In this document: positions 58,203 to 64,000 of the stretch, piece by piece
Position numbering within the stretch: position 1 is the first letter of the stretch
Layout of the letters: every line of letters starts with the position of its first letter
Position numbers and translations under genes: made by a program
DNA from: JBGCFO01 sp045106955
GTDB lineage: Bacteria > Pseudomonadota > Alphaproteobacteria > Rickettsiales > Rickettsiaceae
NCBI GenBank assembly: GCA_045106955.1
Contig: JBGCFO010000001.1
Span: 1 to 64,000 of the forward strand
DNA length: 64,000 nt
Reading direction: 5' to 3'
Notes under the pieces: generated by a model
Seen by the model: the letters and a program-made list of their open reading frames with translations, nothing else
Told to the model about the DNA's origin: nothing
Databases searched by the model: none

Positions 58203-58439
58203 ATGATTCAGTTTCAAAAAAACCCAGAATTTTGCAAAGAAGAAAAATTAATACATTTTAATTTCTTCTCAGATGAATTTGAAGAGCTAAAAGCTTATAT
58301 AAAAGATGGTTGGTCTATAGTAAGTTTGGTGCAAAATGGAGATTATTATATTGGAGTAATAGAAAAAATAAACCCTCCATTGAAGAAAGGTTCAGCATAT
58401 CTCCCACCAAAAAAGAATATCAAATTGTCATTTGTCTAA
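58203..58439 (+). CDS. Small hypothetical protein
   Basis: I do not recognise this 78-residue protein. It has no signal or membrane segment. It reads FFSDEFEELKAYIKDGWSIVSLVQNGDYYIGVIEK in its centre, a plausible small alpha-beta fold, and ends basic (PPKKNIKLSF). The ATG has no strong ribosome site. It converges with xseB with a four-base overlap. It lies beside a decayed area but looks intact, with balanced composition. Confidence 0.55.
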   Translation: MIQFQKNPEFCKEEKLIHFNFFSDEFEELKAYIKDGWSIVSLVQNGDYYIGVIEKINPPLKKGSAYLPPKKNIKLSFV

Positions 58440-58681
58440 GATATTGTGTCATCAATATCTTCAATTGACGCTTTCTCTTGTTCAGAAGATTTGACAATTT
58501 TTTGAACTTTTAACTCTGCTTGATTTAGCTTCTTTTTGCAGTGGTTTTTCAATTCCACTCCTTTTTCAAAATTACTAATTATTTGCTCTAAGTCTGCGTT
58601 ACCATTATCTATAGACTCCACTATTGATTCTAGTTGAGATAAAGCATCTTCAAAACTTAATTCTTTTGTTTGACTTGGCAT
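58436..58681 (-). CDS. xseB: Exodeoxyribonuclease VII small subunit
   Basis: The 81-residue protein shows the family signature LSFEDALSQLESIVESIDNGNADLEQIISNFEKGVEL with two helices. XseB partners with XseA to degrade single-stranded DNA. Length fits. xseA is not nearby. Confidence 0.93.
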   Translation of the reverse strand: MPSQTKELSFEDALSQLESIVESIDNGNADLEQIISNFEKGVELKNHCKKKLNQAELKVQKIVKSSEQEKASIEDIDDTIS

Positions 58682-58790
58682 ATGATTTTCCTCTAAAAAA
58701 AATGTTATGTTTTTATATGATACGCATTAACATACAAATAGACAATGTGATTTATACAATATTCCGCAATTTTTTTAAGCTAAACGTCCG

Positions 58791-59207
58791 TTATATAGGA
58801 GTATTCATAAATTTATCAAGTGTTTCTACAAATTTATTTCGAATAGTCGTACAAATTTGTATCGTATTTTCTAATTCTTTAGTCTTTTCAAATAATGTAC
58901 TAACAGATACATCGCCAGTTAATACACCCTCTATAGTGGCTTCTTGTGCGCTGGTTTTTTTACGAACTTCTTGCAAAGCTAACCCAAGAAATCCATTTGA
59001 TGAAGCATTATGCGATGCAATAATGGGATTAGCATTTGTGATTTGGGATAGTATTTGAGCGTGGTTAATTTTCATATAGTTATTAAAGCTAGCATTAACC
59101 AAATTATGAAATTGATTTGCATCTTGGACGGCATTAACATTTGGGGCATTGGTAATTTGCATGTTATTTGCTTGCGCTGCTAGTAAATTTGTAATTGGAG
59201 CTGTCAT
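58791..59207 (-). CDS. fliE: Flagellar hook-basal body protein FliE
   Basis: FliE joins the MS-ring to the rod and is an early type III substrate. The 138-residue protein has an Asn/Gln/Ala-rich N-terminal half and the conserved C-terminal part: ASSNGFLGLALQEVRKKTSAQEATIEGVLTGDVS, then VSTLFEKTKELENTIQICTTIRNKFVE. It is slightly longer than the norm (about 105) and has no signal peptide, unlike the two genes before it. GAGG overlaps the flgC stop, so it is coupled to flgC. The order flgB-flgC-fliE is classical. Confidence 0.88.
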   Translation of the reverse strand: MTAPITNLLAAQANNMQITNAPNVNAVQDANQFHNLVNASFNNYMKINHAQILSQITNANPIIASHNASSNGFLGLALQEVRKKTSAQEATIEGVLTGDVSVSTLFEKTKELENTIQICTTIRNKFVETLDKFMNTPI

Positions 59208-59214
59208 AATTTAT

Positions 59215-59703
59215 TTACCTCGAAATTAATTCTATAGTTTTAGTCATCATATCTGTTGAAATCTTCATTGCAGAGAGATTAGTTTCTATACTAGTTTTTG
59301 CTTCATTTATATCCATAACTTCTATCGCACTATTGATATTAGGGTATTTGACATATCCTTGCTGATTTGCTGCTGGATGATAAGGATCGTATTTGTATAT
59401 AAAACGATCTATTTGTTTGGCATTGGTAATTTTTTTAGTACTAATAACATTGGTTTTAGCTCGTTTATCGTATTTATTTTGAGCAAAAATTACCTTTCTC
59501 TGATATGGGTCTTGATTTGGAGAAGTTGCCGTTGAATTCTCGTTAGCAATATTCTCAGTCGCAATTTTCATCCTTTGCTCTTGAAATTGTATGCCATGAC
59601 GGGCAATTTGACTTGCTTGTTTTAAATAATTTTGTGCATATACCATTCGAATGTTAGTTGAAAACATCATTATCAAGATAATTAGAATTATTTTGTGTTT
59701 CAT
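59215..59703 (-). CDS. flgC: Flagellar proximal rod protein FlgC with Sec-type signal peptide
   Basis: The 162-residue protein has rod-protein hallmarks: QRMKIATENIANENSTATSPNQDPYQRKVIF (the IANxNTT...PYRRK region of FlgC), YDPYHPAANQQGYVKYPNIN, and the helical C-terminus (IETNLSAMKISTDMMTKTIELI). Before these lies MKHKIILIILIMMFSTNIRMVYA, a textbook Sec signal with probable cleavage before QNYLK. Normal FlgC starts almost directly with its rod helix. An alternative ATG at 59644-59646 (residue 20) would remove most of the hydrophobic part, but neither start has a strong ribosome site. The upstream one lies 13 bases after flgB. Confidence 0.9.
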   Translation of the reverse strand: MKHKIILIILIMMFSTNIRMVYAQNYLKQASQIARHGIQFQEQRMKIATENIANENSTATSPNQDPYQRKVIFAQNKYDKRAKTNVISTKKITNAKQIDRFIYKYDPYHPAANQQGYVKYPNINSAIEVMDINEAKTSIETNLSAMKISTDMMTKTIELISR

Positions 59704-59716
59704 ATTACCAAAATAT

Positions 59717-60205
59717 TTATTTACCTATTACACTTGGAATTAACGAGTAAAGACTAGAAAGCACTTTAGTTGCAGTATTATATGATAACTGATTTTCTGT
59801 TAATTTTGCCGTTTGTTGAGTTAAAGAAACAGTATTTCCATTAGGCTTTGTTTCATAAGGATCTTTAAGTTCTTCGGACTTAAAATTCCCTGCATTTCTA
59901 TTTTTACCATACAAATGCTTACTAGAAGTCCTTGTTAATTTTAATCTTCTCGATAATTTAGAATTTTGCATTGCTTTTAATTCTTTCGCATTCTGCGGTA
60001 GAGGAACTTCCTGAGCCTTATATCCAGGTGTATTTATATTTGCAATATTTTGAGATAATACTTGTTGACGAAACGAAACGTTATCTATGTATTTAGACAA
60101 ATTCTGCTCTATGGATTTACTTTGTTTTTCATTTGATGCAAAAACAAATGAGCTGTTTAAGAATGATAAAGACAAGAACACAACCATTGTTATCAGAACC
60201 TTCAT
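59717..60205 (-). CDS. flgB: Flagellar proximal rod protein FlgB with Sec-type signal peptide
   Basis: The rod core is clear: YIDNVSFRQQVLSQNIANINTPGYKAQEVP (the ASNIANADTPGYKA motif of FlgB) and a C-terminal helical pair with TAKLTENQLSYNTATKVLSSL. Ahead of it lies MKVLITMVVFLSLSFLNSSFVFA, a strong signal peptide with cleavage likely before SNEK. The residual N-terminus then matches ordinary FlgB in length. The frame opens at 60244, but the ATG at 60205 gives the typical signal start MKV. No in-frame ATG lies after the hydrophobic part, so the signal cannot be trimmed without a TTG start. It is the first gene of flgB-flgC-fliE. Confidence 0.9.
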   Translation of the reverse strand: MKVLITMVVFLSLSFLNSSFVFASNEKQSKSIEQNLSKYIDNVSFRQQVLSQNIANINTPGYKAQEVPLPQNAKELKAMQNSKLSRRLKLTRTSSKHLYGKNRNAGNFKSEELKDPYETKPNGNTVSLTQQTAKLTENQLSYNTATKVLSSLYSLIPSVIGK

Positions 60206-60300
60206 AAATATTGTAATCATTAATATTTTAAAATAGTGAATCATGATAGCATTATTACGAATATATTAAAATATCTTTTTTAATATCGAAATCAAATAGA

Positions 60301-63300
60301 TTAATTTGATGTATTTTGCGCTCTATTTTTTTTAAAAAGATCATATAATACAGGAATAACAAAAATTGTGAATAATGTACCTATCAACATACCGCCAACT
60401 ATAACAATGCCAATTGAATTTCGCGCAGCTGCTCCAGCGCCAGATGCAATAACTAATGGTATAGCTCCACAAATCGTTGCCATACTTGTCATCAAAATTG
60501 GGCGTAATCTTAATTTTGATGCTTCTAGAATCGCATCCCTTGTGTTATAACCTTTTTCCTTTAATTGATTAGCGAATTCTATAATTAATATAGCATTTTT
60601 AGTAATCAGACCTATTAGCGTTACAAGGCCAATATCGCTATACATATTTAAACTGTTATTAAATAACCATAATGCAAGCACTCCTCCAGTGATAGAAAAT
60701 GGTACTGAAAGTATGATCAAAAGAGGATCTAAAAAACTATTAAATTGTGCAGATAAAATCAAATATATAAATACCAAGGCAAGTACAAAAGTCATCATCA
60801 TATTTGAATCTGATTCGTTCATACGCTTGATATCTCCTAAATATTCAAGTTTTACATCATTATTAGTTAGTAACTCACTAGATATTTTATCTATTAATTC
60901 TATCGCTTCTTGAATTGTATGTCCTTGAGCCAAATTAGCAGAAATTTGTATTGATTTGAGATTATTATAGTGATTGTATGATTTTACTGTAATAGTTTCA
61001 ACAATATCTGCAACAACTTCTAGAGGTAGCATAACATTGTTGTTATTACGTACTAAAATATTCTTTAAATCATATACATGGCTTCTATCTTCTGCTGCGA
61101 ATCGTACTGATACATGGTAAGAATCATTATTCATCATAAAATGCCCAACGCGTTTACCAGATATTAAATATTGTATGGTTGATCCTATAACCTCAAGGCC
61201 TACACCATATTGATATGCTTTTTGCCTATTGACTAAGACTTCAATTGTTGGAGTAGATGTTTTGTAGTTATTATTGATATTATTTAAAATACCACTATCT
61301 TTCATTCTTCGTTCAAATTCCTTAGATAAACCCTCTATTTTTTTGTAAGTAGCGGACGTTTCTAGGTTAAATTCAACAGGGTAATTAGAGCCACCGCCAA
61401 TCATAGAGCCAGGATTCATTGCAAAAATAGTCATGCCAGGAATTTGGCTTAAACTCGCATTTAACGAGTCTCGAATTTGCTCTTGAGACTCTGATCTTTG
61501 ATCCCATAAGAGTAGAGGAACAAAAGCAAATGCATTGTTACTTCCTCCCCAACCACTGACTGTCAAATAGCTTTTAATATCTTTATAAGTGGATAACACT
61601 TGCTCAGCTTCTTTGACAACTTTTTGAGTTTGATCAAGACTTGAGCCTTCTGGCCCTCTAAAAGAGATTTGAATAATACTATCATCTTCAGTTGGTTCAA
61701 GTTCTTTGTTTACAAACATAAAACTTAATACTAAAACAATAACAGAACTGCTTGCGCATAGTAAAAATTTACCTCTATTGCGCAATACAATAAATAAACA
61801 ACGTTCATAAGTGATTCGTGTAATTTGTAGGTAATCTTCAAATTTTTGCAGCACAAATGGTAATTTTGTGTATCCATGGTAATTTTCAAGCAATTTTCCA
61901 GTCATCATAGGCGTTAAAGTTAAAGCTACAAATCCTGAAAAAATTACACAAAAAGCTAAGGTCCATGCAAATTCTATGAATAATTTACCAACAAATCCTT
62001 CTATAAATCCTATAGGTAAAAATACACAAGCCAAGGTAGATGTTGTAGATATTATGGTGAAGCTGATTTCCTTACATCCAATGATCGCAGCTTCTTTACC
62101 AGTCTTGCCCATTTCTTTGTATCTATAGATATTTTCAAGCATAACAATAGCATCATCAACAACTAATCCAATTGCTAGAATCATTGCAAGTAATGAAAAA
62201 ATATTTATAGAAAACCCTAAGAAATACATGACTGAGAATGTAGAAATTAGGGATATTGGAATTGTGACAAAAGGAATGAGTGTAATTCTTAATGACGCAA
62301 GAAATAAATATGTAATGATTGTTGTTAAGACTAAAGCCTCGAATATCGTATGAAATACTGAATATATAGATGCTTTTATTGGAACTGAAGCATCATATGG
62401 CATATCTAGCTTAACACCTTGTAAATTAGCGCTGATTCCATCTAAAGCTTTATGCACCTGACTAGAAAGCTCTATAATATTAGATGTTGATTGTTTTACT
62501 ATTGCAATTGCAATTGCGTCTTTAGAATCATAGCGTAAAATTTGGTTATATTCAGATGCTACTAATCCTACATCAGCAACATCCTTTAACTTCACTGGTA
62601 CATCGCCTTGCATTTTAACTATAATCTCTGCAAATTCCTCTGGAGTCTTTAGCGATGCATCTAGATTTATAATAAAATCAGAAACATCGGTTTTAATTCT
62701 TCCAGCTGGATAATTTTTATTTTGCGCCTTTGCAGCTAATTCAATATCCATAGGGGTAATTTGATATTGATGCATTTTAGCGATTTTAGGCGCTATTCTC
62801 ATTAGGTAAGTCCTATCACCAAAGATATTTACCTGACCAACTGAGGATAATTTTTCGAATGCAGGAGTAATGTTATCTTGTATTATTTGTGTTAACTCGA
62901 GCTTGTCGTAAATATCACTAGTTGCTGCAATAAATATACTTGGAAAAGCATCAACATCTATTTTCGAAGCTAATGGTAATTGCATATCATCTGGAAATTG
63001 ATAACTCATTTCAGAAATTTTTGATCGCACATCATTTAATGCTATTTCTAAATCTGTTGATAATTTAAATGATAATACAATAGAGCTACTACCTGAGCTA
63101 CTAGAGGAGCTAATAAAATCTAAATGTTTGATTGTTCTTAGTTCTTTCTCTATTGGAGTTGTAATTTCTTGTTCCATATAAAGCGCATCTGCACCTTGAT
63201 AAGAGGCTTGCACAGTGATAATTGGAGGTGCGATATCTGGCGTGCCACGAATTTGTAATTTTGTAAAAAATATAGCTCCAAGCACAACTATAAATATGCT

Positions 63301-63351
63301 AAGCACCATAGCAAAAACAGGTTTCTTAATACAAATGTTTGATAATAACAT
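60301..63351 (-). CDS. RND-family efflux permease (HAE1/AcrB type)
   Basis: This 1016-residue proton-driven pump exports drugs or envelope molecules with an adaptor and TolC. Twelve membrane helices frame two periplasmic porter domains. It has the N-terminal IKKPVFAMVLSIFIVVLGAIFF, the helix 4 proton relay GLVVDDAIVMLENIYR (near residue 400), and the second-half repeat with GLVTLIGLITKNAILIIEFANQ. ILMTSMATICGAIPL lies near the end. The length is typical. It starts four bases after its adaptor gene, so the two form an operon. No tolC is visible. Substrates are unknown. Confidence 0.95.
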   Translation of the reverse strand: MLLSNICIKKPVFAMVLSIFIVVLGAIFFTKLQIRGTPDIAPPIITVQASYQGADALYMEQEITTPIEKELRTIKHLDFISSSSSSGSSSIVLSFKLSTDLEIALNDVRSKISEMSYQFPDDMQLPLASKIDVDAFPSIFIAATSDIYDKLELTQIIQDNITPAFEKLSSVGQVNIFGDRTYLMRIAPKIAKMHQYQITPMDIELAAKAQNKNYPAGRIKTDVSDFIINLDASLKTPEEFAEIIVKMQGDVPVKLKDVADVGLVASEYNQILRYDSKDAIAIAIVKQSTSNIIELSSQVHKALDGISANLQGVKLDMPYDASVPIKASIYSVFHTIFEALVLTTIITYLFLASLRITLIPFVTIPISLISTFSVMYFLGFSINIFSLLAMILAIGLVVDDAIVMLENIYRYKEMGKTGKEAAIIGCKEISFTIISTTSTLACVFLPIGFIEGFVGKLFIEFAWTLAFCVIFSGFVALTLTPMMTGKLLENYHGYTKLPFVLQKFEDYLQITRITYERCLFIVLRNRGKFLLCASSSVIVLVLSFMFVNKELEPTEDDSIIQISFRGPEGSSLDQTQKVVKEAEQVLSTYKDIKSYLTVSGWGGSNNAFAFVPLLLWDQRSESQEQIRDSLNASLSQIPGMTIFAMNPGSMIGGGSNYPVEFNLETSATYKKIEGLSKEFERRMKDSGILNNINNNYKTSTPTIEVLVNRQKAYQYGVGLEVIGSTIQYLISGKRVGHFMMNNDSYHVSVRFAAEDRSHVYDLKNILVRNNNNVMLPLEVVADIVETITVKSYNHYNNLKSIQISANLAQGHTIQEAIELIDKISSELLTNNDVKLEYLGDIKRMNESDSNMMMTFVLALVFIYLILSAQFNSFLDPLLIILSVPFSITGGVLALWLFNNSLNMYSDIGLVTLIGLITKNAILIIEFANQLKEKGYNTRDAILEASKLRLRPILMTSMATICGAIPLVIASGAGAAARNSIGIVIVGGMLIGTLFTIFVIPVLYDLFKKNRAQNTSN

Positions 63352-63355
63352 TTGA

Positions 63356-64000
63356 TTATTCTATTATTTTGACGATTGAATTTTCACGGATTTTTGTTAA
63401 TCCTTCAAGAACTATTTTATCTCCTGAATCCAAATCTCCAGATACTACCTCAATCATATTGTCAGTCCGAGATCCAACTGTTATATAAACTTGCTTAACC
63501 AAGTTATTTTCATCAATCTTATATACAAAAGTTCCTTTATCGTTTCTCAAAGTGGCGCGCTGCGGCACTCCTAATGCTCTATGTGGATTGATTATGAGCT
63601 TTAATTTAGCATAGTCGCCAAAAATTAATTGATGATGTTTATCATGAATTATGATTTTAGCTGTAATGCTACCATTGTTTGATAAATATTCAGAGACGCT
63701 ATCTACAGAAGCTTGAATTTTTTCTCCATTTGCAGGAATAACGTATATTGTAGTATCCTTATTCACTTTCCCTAGTAAATTTGGCGGCAAATCGGCAAAC
63801 ATGATGTAATCATGTAATGAGATAATGCTGATTATATAATCTCCAATTTTGATATTATCACCTATCTGAAATTTTGTTACACCTATTTTGCCATCGAATG
63901 GCGCTGTAATGATCATCTTATTATAGGTGTTAATTGCATTTTGTAGCTGATTAAAGCTATCTTGCATAGTAGAGTATGATTTTTTTAATACTTCATTACT
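63356..64000 (-). CDS. RND efflux periplasmic adaptor (HlyD/AcrA family), 5' end beyond window
   Basis: The frame is open to the right edge: in-frame codons before the Met at 63967 read SNEVLKKSYST. The visible 214 residues cover the end of a helical hairpin, the lipoyl half-motif ITAPFDGKIGVTKFQIGDNIKIGDYI, the beta-barrel (FADLPPNLLGK), and the membrane-proximal domain (VPQRATLRNDKGTFVYKID). The last contains the R-TG-like GSRTDNMIEVVSGDLDSGDKIVLEGL. It bridges the adjoining RND pump to an outer-membrane channel. Confidence 0.93.
   Translation of the reverse strand, partial: SNEVLKKSYSTMQDSFNQLQNAINTYNKMIITAPFDGKIGVTKFQIGDNIKIGDYIISIISLHDYIMFADLPPNLLGKVNKDTTIYVIPANGEKIQASVDSVSEYLSNNGSITAKIIIHDKHHQLIFGDYAKLKLIINPHRALGVPQRATLRNDKGTFVYKIDENNLVKQVYITVGSRTDNMIEVVSGDLDSGDKIVLEGLTKIRENSIVKIIE

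Overview
The window comes from a very AT-rich, gene-dense genome with strong hallmarks of the Rickettsiales (Alphaproteobacteria, obligate intracellular). These are a 23S-5S rRNA unit with no 16S gene upstream, a giant Sca/rOmp-style autotransporter, an oversized lipoprotein-type VirB6, Mrp-type antiporter genes, and alphaproteobacterial gene orders such as fliF-fliG-fliH-fliN and spc-secY-adk. Flagellar structural genes occur at two loci. That points to a flagellated member (Midichloriaceae, or one of the motile Rickettsiaceae) rather than classical Rickettsia. The family-level placement is inference.

Left end (1-5.3 kb): a minus-strand remnant of an HK97-type head module, probably from a gene transfer agent or prophage. 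It has an intact prohead protease and a major capsid gene cut off after 148 codons beside an IS transposase. A promoter, the 23S rRNA (with a hairpin-bounded intervening sequence at the helix 45 position) and the 5S rRNA follow, then an IS630 remnant.

5.3-15.7 kb: an orphan VirB6-like type IV secretion protein, the convergent thrS-infC pair (infC starts at ATT), and a flagellar C-ring/MS-ring operon fliF-fliG-fliH-fliN, closed by tRNA-Gln. 15.7-25.7 kb: SURF1, an M23 peptidase, lspA and a 2353-residue autotransporter with a clear terminator.

25.7-43.3 kb: a cyclase-family hydrolase; a six-gene Mrp-like cation/proton antiporter operon on the minus strand; RNase J; then NAD kinase, citrate synthase, ClpX, an APH-family kinase, an unknown coiled-coil protein, folE, proS and the Lol lipoprotein-release genes. 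43.3-54.5 kb: a compact spc ribosomal operon (rplN to secY, adk) with its own promoter and without the S10 or alpha operons on either side, followed by dnaX-ybaB-recR, an M48 protease and hemF.

54.7-64 kb: an amino-acid binding lipoprotein, tRNA-Leu, ccmE, a MidA-like methyltransferase, an IS5-type remnant in a decayed stretch, xseB, the rod genes flgB-flgC-fliE, and an RND efflux pair running off the right edge. The most unusual observation is that FlgB and FlgC both carry N-terminal Sec-type signal peptides. Rod proteins normally have none, because the flagellar type III apparatus exports them.
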